Origin: Devosia sp.
Lineage (GTDB): Bacteria > Pseudomonadota > Alphaproteobacteria > Rhizobiales > Devosiaceae
NCBI RefSeq assembly: GCF_017307495.1
Contig: NZ_JAFKHE010000015.1
Span: 1-64,000 of the forward strand
Length of the DNA: 64,000 nucleotides
Direction of reading: 5' to 3'
The position numbers were made by a program, and so were the translations under genes. The notes beneath the pieces were generated by a model. The model saw nothing but the letters and a program-made list of their open reading frames with translations. It ran no database searches and was not told the DNA's origin. Positions 37,383 through 45,428 of this stretch are shown here, piece by piece (position 1 is the stretch's first letter; the number at the start of each line of letters is the position of its first letter).

Positions 37383-37504
37383 GACGTCGCTCCGCTTGTT
37401 TGTGTCGCCAACACATAGGTGGGATTGGCGCGCACGAACAGCAGGGCGGCACCGACGCATCGTTCGCAATGGGTGAACGATCGCCGGCGTTCCGTACAAA
37501 AGCT

Positions 37505-37526
37505 GATGGGGCCGTGAGGCCCCATC
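37505..37526 (-). terminator. Second hairpin downstream of efp
   Basis: GATGGGGCC pairs with GGCCCCATC around GTGA, followed on the minus strand by AGCTTTTG. It probably terminates efp transcription. Confidence 0.65.
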
Positions 37527-37587
37527 TTGATCGGTCGGTTCTTGTCGCTCTGCCCTGCGGGCGTAGCTCTCCGGGCCTGATCCTTCC

Positions 37588-37612
37588 AAAATCAGTCCGC
37601 TGGACTGATTTT
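37588..37612 (-). terminator. Perfect hairpin directly after efp
   Basis: An 11-bp perfect stem (AAAATCAGTCC pairing with GGACTGATTTT, loop GCT) lies 22 bases beyond the efp stop codon. On the minus strand it ends in TTTT. It has terminator geometry. Confidence 0.65.
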
Positions 37613-37633
37613 GCCTCATTCGGAGGCCGAGGA

Positions 37634-38206
37634 TCAGTCCTTGGCGCGCTCGACGTAGCTGCCGTCTTCGGTCATCACGACAACGCGGGTGCCGACGCCG
37701 ATATGGGGGGGCACCATGGTCTTGATGCCGTTGTTGAGCGTCGCCGGCTTGAACGAGGACGAGGCGGTCTGGCCCTTCACGACGGGCTCGGTCTCGACGA
37801 TCTCGAGCGTGACGCGCTGCGGCAGCTCGATGGACAGGGAGGCGCCCTCGAAGGTCTTGATGAAGACCTCCATGCCATCGACCAGATAGGCCGCCTGGTC
37901 GCCCACGACATCGTTCGAGACCGTGATCTGCTCGAAAGTGGTCGGCTCCATGAAATGGTAGCCTTCGGCGTCGCTGTAGAGGAAGTTGTAGGCGCGCTCG
38001 TCGACGTCGGCCTTCTCGACCATTTCCACGGTGCGCCAGCTGGCGGCGACCTTGACGCCATCGGAGATGCGCCGCATGTCGACCTTGGTCACCGAGTTGC
38101 CCTTGCCGGGATGGATGTTTTCGGCGACCAGCACAACGTAGAGCTTGCCGTCGTCGTGCTCGACGACGTTGCCCTTGCGCAGCGACGAGGCGATGACCTT
38201 GACCAT
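37634..38206 (-). CDS. efp: Translation elongation factor P
   Basis: EF-P rescues ribosomes stalled at polyproline. The 190-residue product has the KOW-like domain I with the modified-lysine loop HPGKGNS, placing the target at Lys35. Two OB domains follow, including [25 protein letters not shown] and [24 protein letters not shown]. The lysine, not arginine, in the loop fits lysylation by EpmA, whose gene lies divergently just upstream. The ATG at 38206 starts [15 protein letters not shown]. Confidence 0.96.
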   Translation of the reverse strand: MVKVIASSLRKGNVVEHDDGKLYVVLVAENIHPGKGNSVTKVDMRRISDGVKVAASWRTVEMVEKADVDERAYNFLYSDAEGYHFMEPTTFEQITVSNDVVGDQAAYLVDGMEVFIKTFEGASLSIELPQRVTLEIVETEPVVKGQTASSSFKPATLNNGIKTMVPPHIGVGTRVVVMTEDGSYVERAKD

Positions 38207-38347
38207 TATTTCTTCCTTGTTCACGCGTTGGCGGCGGCCTAGATGAGCGGCAGCAGGGCCGGCCGGGCGCACTGATCGTTGTGTGTGGGCCGCCCGATAC
38301 CTCAATTCTGCGAAAACCGCCAGTCCCAGCGCGAAAGTCTGACGAAA

Positions 38348-39418
38348 GTGCCGCCCGACTCCCCAACGCCAGCCCGATCGCCGTGGTGGACGCCTTCGGT
38401 GCATGCCGACCGGCGGCCGGTGCTGCTGGCGCGCAATCGGATCGAGGCGGCGGTGCGGAGCTATTTCGGCGCGCGCGATTTCCTGTTCGTCGACCCGCCG
38501 GGATTGCAGCGGAGCCCAGGCAACGAAACCCATCTGCATGCCTTTGCCACTGAAATGATTGGCAATTCCGGCGCGGGCGAGACGATGTACCTGCACACGT
38601 CGCCGGAATTCTCGATGAAGAAGCTGCTGGCGGCGGGGGAGCAGCGCATCGTGTCGCTCGGGCATGTGTGGCGGAACCGGGAGCGGAGCGCGCTGCACCA
38701 CCCGGAGTTCACCATGCTGGAGTGGTACCGCGCAGGCGAAGCCTATGACGCGGTGATCGCGGATTGCGTGGCCCTGTGCCGGATGGCGGCGGAAATTACT
38801 GGAGCCGGGCTGCTGCGCTATCGCGGGCGGGAGTGCGATCCGTTCGCGGAGCCCGAGCGAGTCGGAGTTATCGAGGCGTTTCAACGGTTTGCGGGGATCG
38901 ACCTGTTCGCGACGATGGATGTCGAGGGGGAGACCGACGCGGACGTGCTGGCGGCTGAGATGCGGCGGGTGGGGCTGGAGGTGCCGGCGGAGCACACGTG
39001 GTCGTACCTGTTCAGCCGTGTGCTGGTAGAAAAAATCGAGCCGAATCTAGGACTTGGCCGGATTACCGTGCTGGACAGATATCCGGCGGCGGAGGCGGCA
39101 TTGGCGCGGCGGACGGCAGATGACCGGCGAGTGGCGGAGCGGTTCGAGCTCTATGCCTGCGGCGTCGAACTGGCGAACGGCTTCGGCGAACTCATCGATG
39201 CGCCCGAACAGCGCCGCAGGTTTGCCGCCGAGATGAACGAAAAGCAACGGCTCTACGGGGAAACCTATCCGCTCGATGAAGAGCTGCTGGCGGCCTTGCC
39301 GCTGATGAGCGAGACGAGCGGGGTGGCGCTCGGGTTCGACCGGCTGGTGATGCTGGCGACGGGGGCGCCGCGGATCGAGGATGTGATCTGGGTGCCGGTG
39401 GCCGGAGGCGAAAGATGA
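38348..39418 (+). CDS. epmA: EF-P--(R)-beta-lysine ligase EpmA (GenX/PoxA)
   Basis: EpmA is a truncated class II lysyl-tRNA synthetase that attaches beta-lysine to EF-P. The product of about 356 residues has the class II motifs [25 protein letters not shown] (motif 1), [24 protein letters not shown] (motif 2) and [12 protein letters not shown] (motif 3). It lacks the N-terminal anticodon-binding domain of LysRS. The start is uncertain: GTG at 38348 is chosen, as no in-frame ATG lies near the expected position. The frame continues upstream to a TTG/ATG-like start at 38279. Its last bases overlap the epmB start (ATGA). Confidence 0.9.
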   Translation: MPPDSPTPARSPWWTPSVHADRRPVLLARNRIEAAVRSYFGARDFLFVDPPGLQRSPGNETHLHAFATEMIGNSGAGETMYLHTSPEFSMKKLLAAGEQRIVSLGHVWRNRERSALHHPEFTMLEWYRAGEAYDAVIADCVALCRMAAEITGAGLLRYRGRECDPFAEPERVGVIEAFQRFAGIDLFATMDVEGETDADVLAAEMRRVGLEVPAEHTWSYLFSRVLVEKIEPNLGLGRITVLDRYPAAEAALARRTADDRRVAERFELYACGVELANGFGELIDAPEQRRRFAAEMNEKQRLYGETYPLDEELLAALPLMSETSGVALGFDRLVMLATGAPRIEDVIWVPVAGGER

Positions 39419-40467
39419 AGCACGACAAAGCCTTGCGGACGGCTGCCGAGCTGGTTGAGGCAGGACTGCTGCCGGCCGGGCGGCTGGCTGCAGCCGAGGC
39501 GGTGGCCAGGAAGTACGCGATCGCGGTGACGTCGACGGTGGCTGGGCTGATCGACCGGGACGATCCGGACGATCCGATCGCGCGGCAGTTCGTGCCCGAC
39601 CTTGCCGAACTCTCGGTTACGCCGGAGGAGCGGGCGGACCCGATCGGGGACCAGACGCACTCGCCCCTCGAGGGTATCGTCCACAGATATCCCGACAGAG
39701 TTCTGCTGAAAGCAGTGCATGTTTGCCCGGTCTATTGCCGGTTCTGCTTCCGGCGCGAGATGGTGGGGCCGGAGGGCCTCGGAACCCTCTCGCCGGAGGC
39801 GATGGACAGGGCGATCGGCTACATCGCGGACCATCCGGAAATCTGGGAAGTGATCCTCACCGGCGGCGATCCGCTGGTGCTGTCGGCGCGACGGCTCGAG
39901 GACATGATGCGGCGGCTCGCCGCCATCGCGCACGTGAAGGTGGTGCGGTTCCATACGCGCGTGCCGGTGGTCGAGCCCGAGCGGGTCGACGGTTCGCTGA
40001 TCGCGGCGCTGAAGGCGAGCGGCAAGACGACCTATGTGGCGCTGCATGCCAACCACCCGCGCGAGCTGACGGAAGCGGCGCGGGCGGCGGCGGGACGGCT
40101 GGTGGATGCCGGCATCGTCATGCTCAGCCAGTCGGTACTGCTGCGCGGCGTCAACGACGACGTGGAGGTGCTGGCGGCGCTGTTCCGCGGCTTCGTCGAG
40201 GCGCGGGTGAAGCCGTATTACCTGCACCATCCGGACCTGGCGCCGGGCACGGCGCATTTCCGCGTGTCGATCGCCGAGGGGCAGGCGCTGGTGAAGGCGC
40301 TGCGGGGCAGGGTGTCGGGGCTGTGCCAGCCGACCTATGTGCTGGATATCCCGGGCGGGTACGGCAAGGCGCCGCTCGCGGCGGCGAACGTGCGGGACGA
40401 AGATGGCGCGTGCATGGTCACGGACTGGCGGGGCAGGGAGCACGTGTATCCGCCGGTGGGGGAGTAG
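39415..40467 (+). CDS. epmB: Lysine 2,3-aminomutase-like EF-P modification protein EpmB
   Basis: EpmB is a radical-SAM, PLP-dependent enzyme that converts lysine to (R)-beta-lysine for EF-P. The 350-residue product has the radical-SAM cluster motif CPVYCRFC. The aminomutase core follows (EVILTGGDPLVLSARRLEDM, RFHTRVPVVEPERV, QSVLLRGVNDDVEVLAALFR), along with the PLP-lysine region PTYVLDIPGGYGKAPL. It is translationally coupled to epmA, and the neighbouring efp makes EpmB more likely than a catabolic KamA. No EpmC hydroxylase gene is seen here. Confidence 0.9.
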   Translation: MKHDKALRTAAELVEAGLLPAGRLAAAEAVARKYAIAVTSTVAGLIDRDDPDDPIARQFVPDLAELSVTPEERADPIGDQTHSPLEGIVHRYPDRVLLKAVHVCPVYCRFCFRREMVGPEGLGTLSPEAMDRAIGYIADHPEIWEVILTGGDPLVLSARRLEDMMRRLAAIAHVKVVRFHTRVPVVEPERVDGSLIAALKASGKTTYVALHANHPRELTEAARAAAGRLVDAGIVMLSQSVLLRGVNDDVEVLAALFRGFVEARVKPYYLHHPDLAPGTAHFRVSIAEGQALVKALRGRVSGLCQPTYVLDIPGGYGKAPLAAANVRDEDGACMVTDWRGREHVYPPVGE

Positions 40468-40489
40468 GCCCGCCTGACCAAACTTGAGT

Positions 40490-40627
40490 GTCGTCCCTGC
40501 GAAAGTGGGGACCCCGGTTTGGACGGAGTTGTTCCGCCGATCGCGAAACGGAGATTCCCGCTTCCGCGGGAATGACCCGGAGCTTCAGGCCGCGAGAGCT
40601 GGGTCCCTGCTTGCGCAGGGATGACAC
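40490..40627. repeat. Palindromic repeat family A, copy 4
   Basis: The composite element contains CCCTGCGAAAGTGGGGACC, CCCGCTTCCGCGGGAATGACCC and GGGTCCCTGCTTGCGCAGGGATGAC. It lies between convergent epmB and the SIS-domain gene. Confidence 0.75.
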
Positions 40628-40673
40628 CGGGTGGGCAGAAGCGGGAAATTGTAGGGTCGCCTGCCCGACGACC

Positions 40674-41414
40674 CTACAACCCCCTGATCCGCGCTTGCCA
40701 CCGGCGGATCATCTCTTGTGCGGCCGCTTCCGCGCCCTGCATGTTGGCACTCTGGTAGACATCGACGTCGACGCCGATCCCGGCGAGCTTGTCGACGGCT
40801 TCGGCGAGGACGGCGTTGAGGATGAAGACGCCGGCGATGGTCGAGGTCGGCCCCATGCGGCGGTCGTGGCCAACGATCAGCGCGGCGTCGCCATACTCGC
40901 CGCCGTTGTCGAGCACGAGATCGGTGACCTGGTAGAGCAGCTTGCCCGAGCCGTGGCGCGAGGTGATCGCGGTGGCGTGGCGCATCGAGGTGATGGCGAT
41001 GGTCAAGGCGCCGCGCGCCTTCGCGGCCAGCGCCATCTCGATGGGGTAGGCGTTGCGGCCGGAATTGGAGGCGATGAAGACCACATCGCCGGGGCCGACC
41101 GGGTAGTCGGCGAGGGCGCGCTCGGCGCGACCTTCCTCGCGCTCGAGCAGGGTGGAGCGCTCGGCGCCAAGGTGCAGCATCAGGTCGGGATCGAGGATGG
41201 CCTGGGCCGCGGCGATGCCGCCGGCACGGTAGAACACTTCCTCGGCCAGCAGGTGCGAGTGGCCGGAGCCGGCGACATAGACGAGGTGGTCGGAGGCGAG
41301 GGCGGCGGCGACGGCATCGCGGGCCGCGTCGAGCGCCTCCGGCTGCGTGTCGAGCACGCGGTCGAGGATCTCGACCAACTTGTCGCGATAGCGCCGACGC
41401 ACGGGTGCGGTCAT
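40674..41414 (-). CDS. SIS-domain sugar isomerase-like protein
   Basis: The 246-residue protein is one SIS domain of the phosphosugar isomerase superfamily: HLVYVAGSGHSHLLAEEVFYRAGG at about 42-65 and DVVFIASNSGRNAYPIEMAL at about 110-130. The latter carries the Ser-rich phosphosugar-binding loop. GHDRRMGPTSTIAGVF follows. It starts one base after the gntR stop, so the two are cotranscribed. The context of a sugar transporter and a GH84 enzyme suggests an amino-sugar-phosphate substrate, but this is inference. Confidence 0.85.
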   Translation of the reverse strand: MTAPVRRRYRDKLVEILDRVLDTQPEALDAARDAVAAALASDHLVYVAGSGHSHLLAEEVFYRAGGIAAAQAILDPDLMLHLGAERSTLLEREEGRAERALADYPVGPGDVVFIASNSGRNAYPIEMALAAKARGALTIAITSMRHATAITSRHGSGKLLYQVTDLVLDNGGEYGDAALIVGHDRRMGPTSTIAGVFILNAVLAEAVDKLAGIGVDVDVYQSANMQGAEAAAQEMIRRWQARIRGL

Positions 41415-41415
41415 C

Positions 41416-42189
41416 TCAGCCCCTGATCTCGCCGACATACTTGTAGCGATCGCCGCGGTACCAGCTGACGGCATCCTCGACGACGGTGCCGCTCTCGCCG
41501 TAGCCGAGCTGGGTGATCTCGAGCACGGCGGCGCCGGGGCGAATTCCCAGATAGTGCGCCAGCGCCTCGTCGGCCTCGGTCGCCTGCAGGCTTTGCAGCA
41601 CGCGCCGGGGACGGGCGTTGCGGGCATCCATGCGCTCGTAGAGCGAGCCCGACCCGTCGTAGTCGGCGCCCACGGCCTCAACCGGCACCATGGCGCGCTC
41701 GTAGGCGATGGGCTCGCCGCCGGCGAGGCGCAGGCGCACGAGGGTGAAGACCGGCGTGCCGAGCGGCAGGCCGGTGCGGAAGGCGGCATCGGCGCCCACC
41801 GGGGCGACGTGACACTCAAGCACCCGCGAGGTGGCGACGAGACCGCGCAGCTGCATGTCCTCGGTGAAGCCGGACAGGCGCGACAGGGCCTTGGGAATGC
41901 GGCCGACGACAATGGTGCCGGCGCCCGGGCGGGTCGCGACGAGGCCCTGCAGGGCGAGTTCCTTGAGGCCCTGCCTGAGCGTCGAGCGCGAGACATTGAG
42001 ATGTTCGGCCATCTCGCGTTCCGACGGCAGGGCCTCGCCCGCCGCGATCACTCCGGACTCGAGCACGCCGGTCAGCGCATTGCGCAGCCGATCGCCCAGG
42101 GGGCCGTGCTGGCGCCCCATCCGTTCCAGCACTGCAGCGTAGAAATCCAATGCCCTCTCCGATCGCTGTTCGCGATCCTGTCTGGCCAC
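41416..42189 (-). CDS. GntR/HutC-family regulator with UTRA domain
   Basis: The 257-residue product has the GntR winged helix (about 33-95: LRNALTGVLESGVIAAGEALPSEREMAEHLNVSRSTLRQGLKEL). A UTRA ligand domain follows (about 115-250: AYERAMVPVEAVGADYDGSGSLYERM, ITQLGYGESGTVVEDAVSWYRG). UTRA members often bind phosphorylated amino sugars. The longest start is GTG at 42189, but TTG at 42150 has GGAGAGGG just upstream and would leave the left operator-like site outside the gene. It is divergent from the ABC transporter operon and is its likely regulator. Confidence 0.88.
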   Translation of the reverse strand: MARQDREQRSERALDFYAAVLERMGRQHGPLGDRLRNALTGVLESGVIAAGEALPSEREMAEHLNVSRSTLRQGLKELALQGLVATRPGAGTIVVGRIPKALSRLSGFTEDMQLRGLVATSRVLECHVAPVGADAAFRTGLPLGTPVFTLVRLRLAGGEPIAYERAMVPVEAVGADYDGSGSLYERMDARNARPRRVLQSLQATEADEALAHYLGIRPGAAVLEITQLGYGESGTVVEDAVSWYRGDRYKYVGEIRG

Positions 42190-42205
42190 TGGTATGATTT
42201 TGGTT
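42188..42205 (+). promoter_or_regulatory. Operator-like repeat, left copy
   Basis: ACTGGTATGATTTTGGTT matches, in inverted orientation, the copy at 42259-42276 at 16 of 18 positions. It lies at the 5' end of gntR. Confidence 0.55.
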
Positions 42206-42258
42206 CAGGCATTGCAAGCCATTTCGCCCTGCGATACGGGGATGGACAATGGCGGTTA

Positions 42259-42276
42259 AACCAATAACATACCAGT
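42259..42276 (-). promoter_or_regulatory. Operator-like repeat, right copy
   Basis: Read on the minus strand this is ACTGGTATGTTATTGGTT, nearly identical to the left copy. The two sites are 71 bases apart centre to centre, in the divergent gap between gntR and the sugar-transport operon. Confidence 0.55.
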
Positions 42277-42306
42277 GAGTTCGATCGCACCGATGGGTGT
42301 TCATTC

Positions 42307-42355
42307 AGCTTTCGGTGCCGAAAACAGAGCTTCCCGCTTTTGCGGGAATGACTCC
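42307..42355. repeat. Palindromic repeat family A, partial copy 5
   Basis: Only the right half of the element is present: GTGCCGAAAACAGAGCTTCCCGC then a TTTTGCGGGAATGACTCCG arm. It lies just right of the operator-like pair, before the transporter operon. Confidence 0.75.
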
Positions 42356-42423
42356 GCGCGGAATGGCGCGGCGCTGTGGGGTGTGGTCCGGGGAACACGA
42401 CCCGAGAAACAGGGGTGGGATTG

Positions 42424-43692
42424 ATGATGACCAAGAGATTTGCCTTCGCGACGCTTGGGGCGTTGCTGATGCTGACCACCAGTGCCATCGCGCAGGTCGA
42501 GGTGCGGTTCACGCACTCGATCACCGGCGGCTCGAGCCGCGAGGCACTCGATGCGATCATCGCCGCGTTCGAGGCGGCCAACCCGGACATCAAGATCAAG
42601 CAGATCGTGTTCGATGACGACCAGTATTCGAACCAGGGCCTTATCACGCAGCTCAAGAGCAACGAGGTGCCGGACATCTTCTTCGAGTGGGCGGGGTATC
42701 CGGTGCAGCGCGACGTTGCTGCGGGATATGCCTACGACCTCAGCGAGGCGATGCAGGCGGACGGCTGGAAGGCCAGCTTCTCGCCGGCCGTGTGGACGGA
42801 CGGCGCCGGCACCATGGTGGACGGCAAGCCGTACCTCGTGCCGCTGTCGCTCGATCTGACCAACACCATCTGGTACAACAAGAAAATCTTCGCCGAGCAC
42901 AACCTGACGCCGCCCAAGAGCTGGGACGAGTTCGTGGCGCTGACCAAGACCCTGGCCGACGCCGGCGAGACCCCGATCGTCGAAGGCAACAACGAGTTCT
43001 GGCCGCTGGGCAACTGGGCCGGCCACATCGCCGCGATGGTGGTGCCGCCCGAGGCCTATGTGGCGGCGTTCAGGCAGGAAGCGCCGTTCGATACACCCGA
43101 GTTCGAGAAGGCGCTGGGCCTGCTGGTGCAACTGCACGACGTCGGCGCATTCAACAAGGACATGCAGGCGCTCGGCGCCGATCCGGCGATGGCGACGTTC
43201 TTCCAGGAGGGGGCGGTGATGCACCCGATCGGCTCGTGGCTGGTGTCGGAGACATCGAACCTGGCCGAGGACGGCTTCGAGTACGGGCAGTTCAACACGC
43301 CGGTGATCGATCCGGGCCATCCGCTGGCCAACAGCGTGATCGGGACCATCACGGGGCTCGTGGTGCACAAGAATGCCCAGCACCCGGCCGAGGCGATCAA
43401 GTTCCTCAAGTTCCTGACCTCGGAAGCGAGCCAGATCCAGTGGGCCGAGAGCGGCCAGATGAGCCCGGTGCTCGGTGTCAGCGACAAGGCCAAGCTCGAC
43501 GAGCAGACACAGGCGATGCTGGCCCTGATGAGCGGCGCGCCGGCGATCGTGCCGCCGCCGGACAACAAGTACCCGGTGCCGGTGGCCGAGGCATTCTACC
43601 AGGCCGCGGCCTATGCCGCCGACGGCGAGAAGAGCGCCAAGGATGCCCTCGTCTGGCTCGACCAGACGCTGGCGGCGATGGGCAAGCAATAG
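42424..43692 (+). CDS. Sugar ABC transporter substrate-binding protein (family 1)
   Basis: The 422-residue protein has a signal peptide (MMTKRFAFATLGALLMLTTSAIAQ) and a MalE/UgpB-type fold: VRFTHSITGGSSREALDAIIAAFEAANPDIKIK, PDIFFEWAGYPVQRDV, NTIWYNKKIFAEHNLTPPKSWDEF and AVMHPIGSWLVSE. It captures a sugar or amino-sugar oligomer in the periplasm for the two following permeases. The ATG at 42424 is followed by a second ATG; both have GGGGTGGGA upstream. Confidence 0.9.
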   Translation: MMTKRFAFATLGALLMLTTSAIAQVEVRFTHSITGGSSREALDAIIAAFEAANPDIKIKQIVFDDDQYSNQGLITQLKSNEVPDIFFEWAGYPVQRDVAAGYAYDLSEAMQADGWKASFSPAVWTDGAGTMVDGKPYLVPLSLDLTNTIWYNKKIFAEHNLTPPKSWDEFVALTKTLADAGETPIVEGNNEFWPLGNWAGHIAAMVVPPEAYVAAFRQEAPFDTPEFEKALGLLVQLHDVGAFNKDMQALGADPAMATFFQEGAVMHPIGSWLVSETSNLAEDGFEYGQFNTPVIDPGHPLANSVIGTITGLVVHKNAQHPAEAIKFLKFLTSEASQIQWAESGQMSPVLGVSDKAKLDEQTQAMLALMSGAPAIVPPPDNKYPVPVAEAFYQAAAYAADGEKSAKDALVWLDQTLAAMGKQ

Positions 43693-43705
43693 GCCGGCCC
43701 GTCCT

Positions 43706-44599
43706 TTGGAAGATCGCTCGGCCCCCATCAGCTCCGGCGCCGCGAACGCGTTGTTCGCGGCACCGGCCATGCTGCTGTTCGCCACCTTCGTGCTGCTGCC
43801 GCTGGGAGCCTCGCTCTACTACGCCTTCACGTTCTGGGACGGGTTCAGCGCGCCGAGATGGGCGGGGCTGGCCAACTTCGCGCGGGCGGTGACCGACCCG
43901 ACCTACCTCAACTCCTATGTGCACGTGGTGCTCTACATCCTCGCCACGCTGGTGTTCGAGGTGAGCTTCGGCCTGGGGATGGCGGTGCTGCTGAACTCGG
44001 ACCGGCGCGGCTTCTCGCTGATGCGGGGGATGTTCTTTTCGCCGGTGGTGCTGTCGATGTCGGCGGCCGGCGTGCTGTGGACGTTCGTGCTCGACTATCG
44101 CACCGGGCTGCTCAACTCGGTGTTGAAGTCGCTCGGCCTCTCGGACTGGGCGCAGCCGTGGCTGGCGCAGCCGGAGACGGCGCTGCTCTTCATCTGCATC
44201 GTGTCGGGCTGGAAATATGCCGGCTTCTACATGGTGATCTTCTTTGCGGCGCTGCGGCGCATTCCGCGCAACCTCTACGAGGCGGCGCGGCTCGACGGCG
44301 CCAACGCGCTGCAGCAGTTCACCGCGATCACGCTGCCGATGCTGAAGCAGAACGTGATCGTGTGCATCCTGCTGGCGGTCACCGGCGGGTTCGCCGGGTT
44401 CGACCTGTTCTTCACCATGACCAACGGCCAGCCGTTCGGGGCGACGGAAGTGCCGGCGACCTGGATCATCAAGCAGGCCTTCGACCAAAACCAGATCGGC
44501 TATGGCGTGGCGCTGACGGTGGTGCTGACGCTGGTCGTGTCGCTGATCTCGATCGTCTATCTCAAAATCTCGGAGCGCGGCCATGTCACGCGCTATTGA
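43706..44599 (+). CDS. Sugar ABC transporter permease (MalF-type)
   Basis: The product of about 297 residues has six membrane helices and the EAA loop YEAARLDGANALQQFTAITLPML, which contacts the ATPase. The predicted start is TTG at 43706 (LEDRSAPISSG...), 13 bases after the binding-protein gene; no nearby ATG exists in frame. It overlaps the next permease by 17 bases. Confidence 0.88.
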   Translation: MEDRSAPISSGAANALFAAPAMLLFATFVLLPLGASLYYAFTFWDGFSAPRWAGLANFARAVTDPTYLNSYVHVVLYILATLVFEVSFGLGMAVLLNSDRRGFSLMRGMFFSPVVLSMSAAGVLWTFVLDYRTGLLNSVLKSLGLSDWAQPWLAQPETALLFICIVSGWKYAGFYMVIFFAALRRIPRNLYEAARLDGANALQQFTAITLPMLKQNVIVCILLAVTGGFAGFDLFFTMTNGQPFGATEVPATWIIKQAFDQNQIGYGVALTVVLTLVVSLISIVYLKISERGHVTRY

Positions 44600-45422
44600 G
44601 AGGCCGCGCAGCGCCGCCGAATGGCTGCAGTTCGGGTTCGCCGGCGCCATCGTGCTGGTGATGTTCTATCCGGCGATCTGGATGGTCTATTCCGCGTTCA
44701 AGTCGAACCGCGAGATCTTCCGCACGCCGTTCGCGCTGCCGGCCGAATGGCGCTGGGGGAACCTGGTCGAAGCCTGGCAGGTGGGTGGGCTCGGCACGCT
44801 GTATTTCAACTCGGTGTTCGTGACGGTGATCGCGGTCAGCATGTGCGTGCTGTTTGCGACGGCGGCGGCCTTCGCGTTCACGCGGCTCGAGTTTCCCGGC
44901 CGGAGGCTGATGTACCGGGTGCTGCTGATCGGGCTGCTGCTGCCGCCGCCATCGGTCGCCATCGCGCTGTTCACGCAGCTGCGCGACATGCACCTGCTCA
45001 ACACGCCCTGGGCGCTGATCCTGCCCGGCGCGGCCTGGCAGCTGGCCTTCACGGTGTTCCTGATGCGGGCCTATTTCATCTCGATCCGGCCCGACATGGA
45101 GGAGGCGGCCCGGCTCGACGGCGCCAATACCTGGGAAATCTTCTGGCACGTTTCGGTGCCGATGGTCTGGCCGGCCATGCTGACGCTGGTGGTGCTCAAC
45201 ACGATCAGCGTGTGGAACGAACTGCTGTTCGCGCTGCTGTTCATCACCGACGACGCCCAGCGCACGCTGCCGGTCGGGCTGGTGCGGTTCTCGGGCTACC
45301 ACAGCACCGACTACGCGCTGGTCTTCGCGGCGCTGACGATCACCACGGTGCCGATCCTCATCCTCTACTTCCTGCTGCAGCGGCACGTGATTGCCGGTCT
45401 GACGGCGACTGCAATGGACTAA
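44583..45422 (+). CDS. Sugar ABC transporter permease (MalG-type)
   Basis: The 279-residue protein has six membrane helices and the EAA loop MEEAARLDGANTWEIFWHVSVPMVWPAM. It forms the second half of the transport channel. No ATPase gene follows, so a shared MsmX/UgpC-type ATPase encoded elsewhere must power the system. The GH84 gene begins 6 bases after its stop. Confidence 0.9.
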   Translation: MSRAIERPRSAAEWLQFGFAGAIVLVMFYPAIWMVYSAFKSNREIFRTPFALPAEWRWGNLVEAWQVGGLGTLYFNSVFVTVIAVSMCVLFATAAAFAFTRLEFPGRRLMYRVLLIGLLLPPPSVAIALFTQLRDMHLLNTPWALILPGAAWQLAFTVFLMRAYFISIRPDMEEAARLDGANTWEIFWHVSVPMVWPAMLTLVVLNTISVWNELLFALLFITDDAQRTLPVGLVRFSGYHSTDYALVFAALTITTVPILILYFLLQRHVIAGLTATAMD

Positions 45423-45428
45423 TTGCCA

